In this document: one piece after another, positions 25,501 through 34,745 of the stretch
How positions within the stretch are numbered: position 1 is the first letter of the stretch
How the letters are laid out: each line of letters starts with the position of its first letter
Translations under genes and position numbers: made by a program
Assembly: GCA_002633005.1 (NCBI GenBank)
Contig: NMRA01000088.1
Location: 319,074-383,073 of the forward strand
Source: Phoronis australis
Lineage: Eukaryota; Phoronida; Phoronidae
Direction of reading: 5' to 3'
Length of the DNA: 64,000 nt
Notes under the pieces: generated by a model
The model's database searches: none
What the model was told of the DNA's origin: nothing
What the model saw: the letters and a program-made list of their open reading frames with translations, nothing else

Positions 25501-26465
25501 ATTTTACCTCATTGTACAATTGTTCCCAATATTCAAGCCTAATAATAGACTTGATTCGCTATACGAACTATATATACAATCACTGTAGTCCACTTTGCAA
25601 AAGAGTCGTGTAGTATACCAGATTAATTGTAACAATTGTGAACAATTTTACGTTGGTATGACTAACAGAATTTTGTGTAACAGAGTAAAAGAACATTCTA
25701 AGGATGACCTTATTGCTGTCCTAAATCATTCATTAGAGTCTGGTCATAACATTGCTTATTCTGATGCCAGTGTCCTTGACCCAGACAACCACCGGATGAG
25801 ATTGCTTATAAAGGAGGCTATTCACATAAGGGAGAAACATGATGAGCATTACGTAAACAGGAATGTTGGAGCTTACAATCTGTAGCTGTGCTGATTGGTG
25901 TTGTCCTGTTCCCAGCACGCTAGTTGTGTTTTGTCAGATATCTAAAGAGTTTCTGGTGAACAAATGCCATCTTCATTTCACATGGGACATGGGTGATGTT
26001 TTATACAGTGGGCGTTTTCAGTGTTTTTCAATTCTTTGTCATTACGCAATCGTGTTGCCAGTGCCGCAAAATAGAAGGATTATGTTTCGTCAACTCCTTA
26101 TACATTGTCCAGCAAAATTTTTGATTGTGTCTATCAGGAAAGTCACTTTATCCTCTCACCACGCTGTCTATGCCAGTTTTCAGTTATTGCTTCATAATTT
26201 TCAACTCCAGTTTTTGGCGTTTAATCTAATGATATTTTACTCGTTTTAGCAACAAGAGAATGCTGCGAGGGCAGTGCGCGGTGAGCCACCCCTACCAGAG
26301 GAGGACCTCAACAAGCTGTTCAAGCCCCTACAGCCTCCACCGCGACTTGACAACCTCCTGCTGACCGGTCAGATCGATGCCTATGCACGCCAGATCAGCC
26401 AGTACGCGTCACAGGGGCTTGGCAAGCTGTTCATGGCCGAGGCATTACAACACGAGACCTCATAG
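13471..26465 (+). CDS. EIF3H: EIF3H, translation initiation factor 3 subunit h (seven exons)
   Basis: eIF3h is a subunit of the eIF3 scaffold that loads mRNA and initiator tRNA on the 40S subunit in the cytoplasm. Exons 13471-13536, 17516-17672, 19639-19806, 20358-20457, 23308-23457, 24746-24875 and 26250-26465 join in frame (987 nt) to 328 aa; human EIF3H is 352 aa. Residues about 17-150 form an MPN domain ([46 protein letters not shown]). HLHVGW lacks the proline and aspartate of the JAMM metalloprotease motif, so it is an inactive MPN-minus domain, as known for this subunit. Then come [24 protein letters not shown], a Gln-rich helical region, [16 protein letters not shown] and [10 protein letters not shown]. 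The N-terminal tail is shorter than in human. One ambiguous base sits at the end of exon 6. Introns hold repeats and one assembly gap. Confidence 0.97.
13681..13953. repeat. Interspersed repeat copy 1 (EIF3H intron 1), cut by the assembly gap
   Basis: About 273 bases starting ACAGCACAGTACTCAGTC run into the N block. They are nearly identical to 14392-14663: I see two differences, one C/T change and one inserted A. A diverged third copy lies in PITHD1 intron 1. The partial frames across it are not genes. Confidence 0.85.
13954..14089. other. Assembly gap (136 N)
   Basis: A run of N interrupts EIF3H intron 1. It begins exactly where repeat copy 1 is cut off, which suggests the gap comes from the repeat. 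True length is unknown. Confidence 0.99.
14392..14663. repeat. Interspersed repeat copy 2 (EIF3H intron 1)
   Basis: This is a near-identical direct repeat of 13681-13953, about 710 bases downstream across the gap. The repeat probably continues past 14663, since the PITHD1 copy also shows AAAGCCCACA at the matching place. The near identity suggests either a recent tandem duplication or two haplotypes placed side by side by the assembler. Confidence 0.85.
15577..17264. mobile_element. Inverted-repeat element with internal nesting (EIF3H intron 1)
   Basis: The ends are ACAGGGATATAC (about 15582) and its complement GTATATCCCTGT (about 17250). Just inside both ends lie ACTCGCCCAG and CTGGGCGAGTAG blocks. 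No transposase frame is visible. Nested inside (about 15954-17082), ATACCGTA and AATACGGTA bound a region with several AATAAGCGCCC-type blocks, which looks like a second element inserted into the first. Boundaries are approximate. Confidence 0.5.
17516..17672 (+). CDS. EIF3H: EIF3H exon 2 (MPN domain, first half)
   Basis: The acceptor is CATTTTAG followed by GTG GTG ATG AAG. It encodes [49 protein letters not shown] and one base of the next codon. The donor is GATGAAG followed by GTGTCT, a weaker but acceptable 5' splice site. Confidence 0.95.
18287..18452. mobile_element. Short inverted-repeat element (EIF3H intron 2)
   Basis: CGTATTGCCGTGCC with GGCCATGGG at the left is mirrored by CCCATGGACC with GGCACGGCAGTACG at the right, giving imperfect terminal inverted repeats of about 28 bp around a core of about 110 bp. 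It is non-coding and MITE-like. Confidence 0.55.
19639..19806 (+). CDS. EIF3H: EIF3H exon 3 (degenerate JAMM region)
   Basis: The acceptor is CTCCACAG followed by TTCAATATC. It encodes (V)[35 protein letters not shown] and [11 protein letters not shown], and the donor is TATG followed by GTGAGT. This is the best conserved part of the protein. Confidence 0.96.
20358..20457 (+). CDS. EIF3H: EIF3H exon 4
   Basis: The acceptor is CTTTACAG followed by ATCCCACC. It encodes [19 protein letters not shown] and then [13 protein letters not shown], with two bases of the next codon before the GTAAGT donor. Confidence 0.95.
20760..20860. repeat. Short degenerate repeat with TTTTCGAACATGGCTC units (EIF3H intron 4)
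   Basis: Three loose copies of a unit resembling TTTTCAAACNTGGCTCA. This is the complement of the GAGCCATGTTTGAAAAG unit that makes a longer tandem array in PITHD1 intron 2 (about 51320-51510). Confidence 0.45.
20936..21135. mobile_element. 200-bp interspersed repeat, copy 1 (EIF3H intron 4)
   Basis: It shares the ordered blocks ACAAAATGA, TCATGACGGCTGGG-like, TCAGAGTAGTC, GGAAAGTTAGTAAGG and ATAGTTATTACC with copies near 27933 and 63190 (same orientation) and 55090 (opposite orientation). No open frame or Pol III box stands out. It is probably a SINE-like or MITE family. Confidence 0.6.
21712..23200. repeat. Long intronic repeat with CTCF-like motif array (EIF3H intron 4)
   Basis: Two large units (about 21720-22318 and 22319-23120) each begin with a GCCCACATATTTATATGTGG hairpin-like box. 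Inside, a (C)CCCCTAGTGGCAATTTT or GCCATCTAGTGGCCATTTT block returns at 21840, 21991, 22151, 22298, 22507, 22652, 22812, 22958 and 23103. The spacing is 145-160 bp, with one step of 209. The many short frames (MRHLVAIF-type) are repeat by-products. The last 60 bases of the window, from about 63940, start another copy. Confidence 0.85.
23308..23457 (+). CDS. EIF3H: EIF3H exon 5
   Basis: The acceptor is TTTACACAG followed by GGTTCGTC. It encodes (M)[29 protein letters not shown] and a variable stretch ending FDLAT. The donor is ACCAG followed by GTCAGT. Confidence 0.95.
24232..24305 (+). mobile_element. tRNA-derived SINE head (EIF3H intron 5)
   Basis: TGGTGTAGTGG (24239-24249) is a good A box. 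GATTCGAAACC (24280-24290) is a good B box. The arms do not make a full cloverleaf acceptor stem, and a poly-T-rich tail follows rather than an immediate terminator. It is more likely a SINE than a functional tRNA gene. The same A box recurs at 44834. Confidence 0.55.
24746..24875 (+). CDS. EIF3H: EIF3H exon 6 (last base unresolved)
   Basis: The acceptor is CCTCTCCAG followed by TGGTGTCC. It encodes (S)[18 protein letters not shown], then [18 protein letters not shown] and SKASHI. The final codon reads CAN before GTGAGT. N is most simply G, giving Gln and a consensus AG/GT junction. The lysine/glutamine-rich helix matches the human region before the [10 protein letters not shown] block. Confidence 0.93.
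25280..25885 (+). pseudogene. Penelope-like retrotransposon remnant: RT tail plus GIY-YIG endonuclease
   Basis: A 5'-truncated Penelope-like element lies in sense orientation in EIF3H intron 6. The left part reads [19 protein letters not shown], then a stop, then a frame with [17 protein letters not shown], as at the end of the reverse transcriptase region. After a frameshift and a further stop (about 25588), a 96-codon frame carries the GIY-YIG endonuclease: [16 protein letters not shown], then RVKEH, and later LLIKEAIHI. The Cys-x2-Cys before FYVG is a feature I recall for this group. The N-terminal RT, most of its motifs and an intact frame are missing, so this copy is dead. Sequence to about 26240 may be its 3' tail. 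Confidence 0.75.
26250..26465 (+). CDS. EIF3H: EIF3H exon 7 (terminal coding exon)
   Basis: The acceptor is CTCGTTTTAG followed by CAA CAA GAG. It encodes [37 protein letters not shown] and [15 protein letters not shown], ending in TAG. Read without the splice site, the frame seems to begin at a GTG inside this exon, which is not the true start. Confidence 0.96.
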   Translation, partial: QQENAARAVRGEPPLPEEDLNKLFKPLQPPPRLDNLLLTGQIDAYARQISQYASQGLGKLFMAEALQHETS

Positions 26466-27710
26466 GTTGGACCGATGAGGGTGTGGTTGTGGAGGGGTCT
26501 CGCGCAATATCTCAAGCAGAGTTTATTCTCCTTGCAAACTCTGTTGGTAAACCAAGCTAAAATCATTTGGGTTTCAGAGTCGCACATTTTGGTTAAAAGC
26601 ACCCAATACATTTGCCTTTTTTTTAAATGAACAGAATATTTGTTCAACTAGTTAAAAAAGCCTGCAAAATCTTAAGATGAGTACTTCTGGTGATGTGACT
26701 GATGTCATACCCAGGTCGTGGTGATGTCATACCCAGGTCCTGTTGATGTCATACCCAGGTCTTGGTGATGTCATACCCGGTTTCTTGTGATGTAATGCCC
26801 TCTTATGTTGGTGCACAATACATCATTTCATGTTTGTGAAATTGTTGGAATTCCCATAATGACTGTGGTCACTTCAGACACAAAGCATCTGAAGAGGTGA
26901 AACTATCGGTATTATTGTTTTGCAATCTTTTCTCCTTTGTCCTGTCTTGGATATATGGTCAATTCATAAAATGTCAAGGTCAGGCCTAAAGAATTCATGT
27001 TTGATTCTGGTCTATACCTCTGTTTCATTTTTGAGATCCGCGCCTCACAACTTGTATAAAAAGTGAAAGCTCCTGTCAGCATCAATTTCATCCAAAATCC
27101 GGACTTCTTTTCAAAAGCCACAAAAATGCATGCAAGCAATGTTTTAAATGCTATGACTTGACAAGTCAGCCACATTCACATCGTGATTGGTTATCAATTA
27201 CTCGCTATCATTCGTGCTTCATTGCTTCTCCAATCGCATCATCACTGCTGCAGGACTGAAGCTGGCTTTGGATGGAGAGAAACTTGCAACACTTTGGCTC
27301 ATCTTTGGTAGATTTTTTTGAAAGCAAGCAATTAGAAACCACCGGTGCCCCACGTCAGTTTTCAAAAACAAACAAAACAGAACCGGCAATGCTTTTTTGT
27401 CCTATTAAGAGTTCCAGACAATCAAATTCCCAAACTGAGCGCAATTTGGCAGTGATGGTTCCTTTAGAAGACTGACATATATTGGTTTGGGTTCATGATT
27501 TTTAAGGTTGAAGAATGGGTATCTCTTCATTGGAAAGTTCGTGGATTTGTTGGTTTGAAAAATTGACGACCAGTTCGGAAAGTCAATTGTGTGGCAGCCT
27601 TATGTAAGGTAAAAATATACTGTGCTCGCATGTTTGCTAGGGATTTATCTGTGAGCAGGTGACTCTAGCGAACTGTTTATTTAAATAAAAGTACTGCAAA
27701 CTTGGAAATC
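26466..27710 (+). other. EIF3H: Predicted EIF3H 3' UTR with a poly(A) signal
   Basis: No other gene starts in this stretch. The first good AATAAA downstream of the stop is at 27684-27689, followed by a GT/T-rich stretch (about 27720-27750). The 67-codon frame at 27272 resembles nothing known. The UTR extent is inferred from the signal only. Confidence 0.5.
26693..26795. repeat. Tandem repeat, 22-bp unit, in the EIF3H 3' UTR
   Basis: Four to five copies of TGATGTCATACCCAGGTC plus a four-base spacer lie head to tail about 230 nt after the stop codon. The units differ mainly in the spacer. Each contains TGATGTCA, a near match to an ATF/CREB half-site pair. Confidence 0.85.
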
Positions 27711-27932
27711 CATAGGATTCCATTGGTTTCTTTTTCTATTTCTCAATTGAAACAAATTATCTGTTTGCCTAATGAAAAGATTTTGCTGAGCTTGAGATTT
27801 TTCCACGTCCTCAATTATGGCTTTGGGTATTGTTGAAAAGGATGATTTTGCTCTGTCATTGTTTGGTGATTTCTGAGGTGTTCTGCAACACGCTCGACTA
27901 ACATAGCAACGTGCTCATTGTTATGTACAAAA

Positions 27933-28140
27933 CAAAAGTATTCAAACAAAATGATCCAGAATCGCTTGTCATGACGGCTGGGTGGAAGCCAAGTTCATTG
28001 TCAGAGACGTCTTCCATCATGACCGAGAAGAAGGATAATTTTTAGGAAAGTTAGTAAGGTGGCGAGTAAGCGATTCTGTAATTAGAATTTTGCCACAATA
28101 ATAGTTAATACCAGTAAGTTTTGCTGGTAACAGAATTAGC
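27933..28140. mobile_element. 200-bp interspersed repeat, copy 2
   Basis: It has the same block order as the copy at 20936: ACAAAATGATCC, GTCATGACGGCTGGG, GTCAGAGACGTC, GGAAAGTTAGTAAGG, ATAGTTAATACC. It lies between the EIF3H 3' end and the next gene. Confidence 0.6.
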
Positions 28141-28735
28141 CATTATGACAGGGAAAATGGTATTTTTGTCTGATTACTTTGGTCCTGTACTGTGATTCGT
28201 TGTAAAGTTGTAAGTACGTGTAATTTATAAATACATTCTTTTAGTATTTACTTGTTCATGCGTATCGTTTTCTACCCAATAATGGGAAATTCCATAGTCA
28301 TGTACACATAAAGGGAGGGTTCTGTCCAATATCTGAGCATTCGGATCAGTTGATAAGGAACAGAAATCTGATCACCTGCTTAGGTGTGTTTGTGGGATAA
28401 GAGTACCACGTGACTTCACGGATGCATTTTTACCGGTGGAAATTGTTCCACTAGCTGTGAAAGAATATTTCAAGTTTCTCGTTCCTTAAATGGATGTTCC
28501 TGAATTTTTTTGTTTACCTAAAGCTATTGTATCGGGATTTATAGTTCAAAGTGAGTCCACCATTCATGGCATCCAAGATAACTGGGTTTATAGAATCGGA
28601 TTTATTTTTTAACAGTGACCCTGCGTTCTTGTTCAGGTGGATTAAACGGTAAAAGTGTTCCCAAAATACATGCAGCGAGGAATATGGAACAGCAGACGAT
28701 ATATCTCTTTGAGTAAAAATTGGCGAAGTGTGCAA

Positions 28736-28926
28736 AAAGGTCCGCCTCAGAGTAACAAAAAGCCCGAGAAAACGAGATATAAGTCCACTAAAAAGGCGCA
28801 GACGCACAGTGAAGGTGGTACCCCGTTTTTTTTTTCTTTAAAGTCCTCCCGCTTTTTTGTTAGCAAAAGGTCCACATCGCCAGAAATTCGAGCCCCCCCA
28901 TATTAAACGCTGGGTGTGCGCATGAC
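28736..28926. mobile_element. Interspersed element, inverted copy of the 11626 family
   Basis: Read leftward it repeats the blocks of the element in UTP23 intron 1: GCACACCCAGC, GGGGGGCTCGAATTTC, GTGGACCTTTT, GAGGCGGACCTTTTT. Frames on either strand here derive from the repeat. Confidence 0.5.
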
Positions 28927-29446
28927 AGTTCGTGAACACTGTATTGGACGAGCACGTGGAAAACGTGGGCGAAATCCCGCTGGCCAGCAGCAGGTCGTCG
29001 CCTTAACTACAAAAGAAGGGGGACAAAAATCCACCCTGCTTTTTTATCGTGACAAAAGGCAGCTCTACGTGGCGGGGTTAATCATGGAGTGCGTTCCATA
29101 GATTCGAGAAACTCGCAAAACGCGAAATGTCGCCAAGTATTGCAAGCGAAGCTCGTGATCATTTGACCTTTCCGAGATTCTACGAAACGGCATTTGGTCA
29201 TCGACATGATTGAATAGGCTGATCGGATTTTGAGTGCTGGATTCACGTTCAATATCAGTCTTGATAGTTCAAATCTGAGAATAGTACTGCGCGTTCCGTA
29301 AGCTATAGAACACAGATTTCAAAGCCACCCGAAACACCAACCTATTTTAGTGGTGGAAACTTCCGGACCAGCAAACACTAAATTCGCTCTACTAATTCCA
29401 ACATTTACCGCTAAATCCCACAAACGCACCGAAATCACTCCATACC

Positions 29447-29717
29447 CAGTGGCGTATTTAGGGGGGTGGATGGGGCAAGGGGGCCATGCCCCCCTAAAAT
29501 TCTCCCAGAAACCATTTGGCAGTTCCGGGTGCGAATTGCTGACTAGCATATGCGCGCACCCGGGGGGGGGGGGGNNNTTTTTTTAATAATAAGGTCCACA
29601 AACCCAAAAATTCGGGACCCCTGCATCCCTACATTTTAGGCTGGGCCCACGCATGTGGCGAAATTCTGGTTATTGTTGTGCCCTGCCCCCTGACTCAAAA
29701 TCCTGGATCCGCCCCTG
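29447..29717. mobile_element. CAGTGGCG-ended MITE with a nested insertion and a short N run
   Basis: It begins CCAGTGGCGTATTTAGG and ends GGATCCGCCCCTG. The same element in the opposite orientation lies at 52981-53142. Between the poly-G run with NNN (29575-29577) and about 29657 it carries AAGGTCCACA and GGCTGGGCCCACGCATG blocks of the 11626 family, which suggests nesting or a collapsed join. Confidence 0.6.
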
Positions 29718-32356
29718 ATACCCTGATACCGCAAAGTCCAAGCCCTGTCCATGGGTGCAACATTGGAGTTTGGTCGCCGGGTATGGGTTATTTTCGGTGA
29801 ATGCGTGGAGTTTAGGGCCGCGGACATAGAATATTGTACCTCGGCTGTTCTTCGCTGGTCCGGGACTGAGGTTTTTTGGGTCCATAGCTGGAGTTTAAGA
29901 GTGGCGGGCTTGAAATCGTTTTAACCCCTTGTATTGTAGTAAGGAAAACGATGAAGGTTTTAATTATAGGGTAAGCTTGCGCTCTTGTCAAGGGCCTGGT
30001 TATACGGACGAAGCGGCTAGGTACCGCTCCGCTCGCAATTCTTGTTTGAAGCTAGCGATGTCGACTTGACCTGTAATATGGTTTTAATTTTGTTACGATT
30101 AGGATCGGGATCATTCAGTTATTGTTGCTTCGCCAGGTTTTCTTGGCGTTTTGTACGCAATAACTGGTAAAGACAAAGCCTCGCTTCTTCGACATTTCGG
30201 AGCTCCAATAGAAGAATGACTGAGAAGTAACAATATATTAAATTTATTTTTTTCAATCAATTGTTGACGATATGGACATTCAACATTGAAACTACAATAA
30301 CATAAACACACCGTGTTGTGCTTTCTTCATAAACACTAACAAACTGCTACAAATAAGTTACTACAAAAAACTACAAATTTACTCTTAAATTAATAAATAA
30401 TAACAAAACTTGAAACGAATTGACAACTTTAACAGCATTACAGAAACACCGATGAACTGAAAATCAAATAAAAAGTCAACGTTTCAGTAACTAGAAATTA
30501 CTCAGCAGGGGTAAAAAAATATTTGATTGCTTAATATTTTCCTCAAACATTTGTTCAGTGCTTCGTCGTTTCGTGTGACACGAACAGAAATTCAACGAAC
30601 GGATAATATCGACTTTTCTATATCACTCTGATATAGGAGTTACCGCCATGTCAATAGAATGTCGTGGAAGCTTGAAGTGCCCGTGAATACCTACTAAATG
30701 TAAAATAACAAAACTACCTGGAAATGCGGAAGACACATTACGTTTTACAACAAATGCAAAAAAACGAGACTAAAAACACCATTTTTCCAAGAAGTAATCA
30801 ACAAGAAAATGACATTCTATATACAGTTTGAGATTAGTGTCCTCCCGATCTTTCCTGTTTTCACGCTAAAACTACGACAACATCGTAAGTACCCAAACAC
30901 TAAGCACGCGCTCATTCATACATACATTCAATCATTCACCATGGTTACAAGAACGCGCGTTCACGCATCCCCTCATCGCCTTCGGTTCGTACTCAAAACT
31001 TTATATACAAATATTGCACTTTGAGCTGGCCTGTCAATTATACATCAATAAATTACACATTTAGACAAATGACAATTTGGCAAAATATTCACTCATTTCA
31101 AATAAGAACATGTACAATTCAGAGAGGTTTTCTAAGCCTTCAACTACACACTAAATCTGTTCACAATACCTAATGAACACAAATATACACCACTACGATC
31201 GTAAACTCAGAACACATAGAAACATATGCCGCGTTTAGACGACTGCTAAATAACAAATTCGTTTTACTACCCCAGTTTGCCTAGAGCTGTGCACATAATA
31301 TCAAAGGCAACTGTTAGCGAAATTACAACAATTTTCCTGCAGCACTTATCTTTCTACACCTGACGCTCATTACCCCATTCAGTTGAAGTTGCCATGTCAG
31401 CCTTTGACGATATTTTTAGACTTTTTAACGCGTTACAGATTTATCGTTGTGAATAATTCAACATCACTGCTATAGGTAGCGCAGAGGACAGGCACCATTG
31501 TACACGCACGTTTGTAAGCAAGACATTTAACCTTGCAGTTTAGTGACTCGTATTATACAACATCCTCATGATTATAAACATTTGAATTCAAATTAGACAC
31601 GTATAAATTTGATATGTCGCTCAGAACTCGTTCTGACGAGGAATTAAGCACCATTTAAAACTATATGACATAACTACATCAAATAACTCAATGAATCTGT
31701 CTCTCCACAACACTTGCGCACGATAGCTCGTTTCAACAGGAATAATCTAGTTACTCCAGTTAGAACAAGTAGACGATTTCATGCCAAGCAATTGCAAATA
31801 GTTAATTTTCATACATATGTCAATTTCGTGTATGTGTAATTTCATCGGCGCTTCAATTTTCCAATCAATGAACCGGAGCGAATTTCTCTCGTCTCGCTGG
31901 AGCGGTCATTGATATTATTGCTGTGTTCGTTTCGTGACCTCGTTATCCAACACAGCGGTCGTTTGACAAGATGGAGTATTTGATTAACGGAATAATGTCA
32001 AGCCTAATTATTGTTGCATGGCATTGCGCAACATCTCAAGAGATGTGGAGGGTTACTTGATGTGAACTAGCCCGCGAATTTGCAAACTGTAGGCTATCTA
32101 ACTCTCGCCTTCCCTCCAAGAAATATTGCCTAGAGGATTGACAAAAATAGCATTATAGGTAAACTGATTGTTTTTCACCATGACAATTTAAAAATCACCT
32201 AAATAACATGGAAATTTATGGTAAAACGTGACGTTTATCATGATTTGTTACTTTGGTTATTTTTAAATTCTCCAGATCACCAAAGAGTGATTTCATGTTC
32301 TAAGTTATATCTTGTATCATAGATCCAAGCGATCACTCACAGCACCATCTGAGGGG

Positions 32357-32437
32357 TAATGGTCGGTTATAACGTGCCCGCATTTTGAGAACCAGTTTGC
32401 TCCACTGACTAACATTATATCCGACCATTGCCGAGTG
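32357..32437. mobile_element. Foldback element copy B, half copy inside another inverted repeat
   Basis: CATTTTGAGAACCAGTTTGC with TCCACTGACTAACAT matches one arm and the centre of the foldback family, but the second arm is absent. It is bounded by AATGGTCGGTTATAA on the left and TTATATCCGACCATT on the right, a different inverted repeat of about 15-18 bp. Confidence 0.5.
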
Positions 32438-34745
32438 TCAGAATTTTTCATACGAACGTCAGGCAATACATTCGTCGCTAAAAATAAGGTAATTCTAAAA
32501 TGATAATAATATATTGAAATGATAAGGTTGTCAGAATGTCAACGCCGATATCGACATGATTTAATTAATGACTGACTGCCACATGAAATAATTAAGTTAA
32601 ATATCGTACTTAGCCAACTGAGAGGGCCTTAAATAATCTTTCTCTATTTCATCACCATGACATTATTCGTGCACTTAGCGGTTACACATTTCAAGAATTC
32701 CGGACCCAGTTAAAACATCTCTGCCAATTTCTAGCAAACTTATCGGTGGTAATATATCACAAGACATTTAGATGTCATTCGAGCTAGCCTAGGAATCGGG
32801 CGTAGAATACTGATAACCACTTTTTGTTTCTGGCTTAAACTGTGCTTCAAGTTGCGCAATTTTGTCTGATGAAACTACTCCTATCGATATGCATTTAGTT
32901 ATTAACGGGTGTCACGTCAGCGTGATACGCTTTTTGACATGTGTCACAAACTTGTATCTCTGACTCTTGACACCAGGCCTGCATGATGAGAAAATTGCAG
33001 CGTTAATTAATCGATTGTGCCCACATTGGCAGTTTAGATAATTTAAATTACCGTGCACTCTATTGGGCTATTATGGAATTAAATACAGACTGAAGTTAAA
33101 TCATTGAGAGAATGAACAATTATTACCAACCTATACACGGGCTGCGAATTGAGTGAACTATACAGTACAGCATGCGATATTGTCTACGGCATGGTTTGGT
33201 CGTTCAGCCAAACCTGTTTATAGAATCCTGTGACACACTCAACCGACTATATTTTTGACGGATGGGGTGCAGCTGGAACATTAAAATACCCCCCCCCCCC
33301 ATTAAAAGATTAAACTCAGAAAATGGACGGTCACCCATTTTTAGTGAGTTTCCATAAAATCATCCTTTTTGTTCCAGAAACCCAACTTTTACGTCGAAAT
33401 TTTTTGAAAATTGAATTTTCAACCCATTCACCCTGAAATACTAAAAACGAAGAGACAACATGTTGTGTAAAAATGAGCACATCTTTTCGACTCAATTTCT
33501 CTAAAATATACACATTGCTGTAAAGCCCCGTTGTAGATTTACCGTAGCTGTGAATAGGACGCTTTCTTTTGCAGGGAATGAAATCGGAAAGGGAAACGCT
33601 ATGGAAAGGAATTTTGCCAGAAAAGAAAATTGTTCGCAAGGAAACTTGTGGAAAAGTCAACCTTTTCAGCGACCCGTTTAGTGTTTCTCTCTTTTAGAGT
33701 TCCCCCCCCCCCACCCCCCGTATACTTCGAATGTCAGTCAGGTCTCATTTCTGTTCTTAACTCACCAGTTTGAAATAATGACAAAATTACTTTTTGCCAC
33801 CATCTCCTGAAAATTGAGGCTGAATAGACGAACCCGCAGGCGCATTTATGGCCGCCTCCCTACGGACACGACCAAAACAAAAAACGTCGTTGGTATGCCA
33901 TTTTTAAGGACTAGGCATAGATTTTCTAAAATTGTAGTTGGCTCCCTCTTAAACTTCCTACATCCGCCAGTGCACACAATGGTTTGTCACCCCTCTTAGC
34001 CATATTACAGTATTTCTTTGTTGACGAAATGCTATTACTATGTTTTCCCATATCATTCTTCCTCAAGAATAATGCGATAATGATATCAAACCTAACCATT
34101 AGCTTTACAATGCATACCTCACTCAATTAACAACTCTATACATGTATGCAAGACTTTTGTTCCTAGTATTTTTACAAGACATTGTTGTCGGTGGAAAGTT
34201 ATTCTAAATATGCTAACAATGCCCAGACGGCATCTCGTTGTTTGATTGTTTCTTACGCCACCCTTTGCACCTGACAAGAGCAGTGAAAGTGCGACAAAAA
34301 TGTCGTAGGAGAGCCATAATTGCGATGGGGGTTGTTTCCGTATTTGGTACTCAAAAGGTCGACACATGCCCACTGTGTGTGAGGAACGTTCAACGGCTGT
34401 GGGAAATGAGAGCCGAGACAAAGGATAGGGTTGGTTGAGAATTCCCAATATCCGCCATGATGGCTCGGTTTACAACACATGCGCGATACGCAATGAGTTC
34501 GATCAATAATTTATGTGCGACAGAAGTTGCCATTTTGCACAAAGCAACAACAACAACAAGGGGACTGTATGACATACAGAGAACCCCTAGGAATGTTTAA
34601 TGTTTTTTCAATCTCATTTTTGAACGCCCGTTCTTTGTTCTTACAGACTAGAAAGAAGATCTACGTTTTCAATAAAAAACCACTCAAACCGGCTAACAGC
34701 GTTCAAGAAGGATAAAACTATGAAAACGGATTTGATTAGTTTTAC

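Larger units (their letters stand above)
28141..34745. other. Intergenic DNA between EIF3H and the SPSB3-like gene
   Basis: Apart from the repeats listed separately (28736, 29447, 32357), I see no gene. The part from 30.1 to 33.2 kb is very AT-rich with frames under 72 codons. Poly-C runs at about 33291 and 33703 are low complexity. The right end should hold the 3' UTR of the leftward SPSB3-like gene; an ATTAAA on the minus strand (34596-34601), about 145 nt past its stop, could be the poly(A) signal. Confidence 0.5.
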
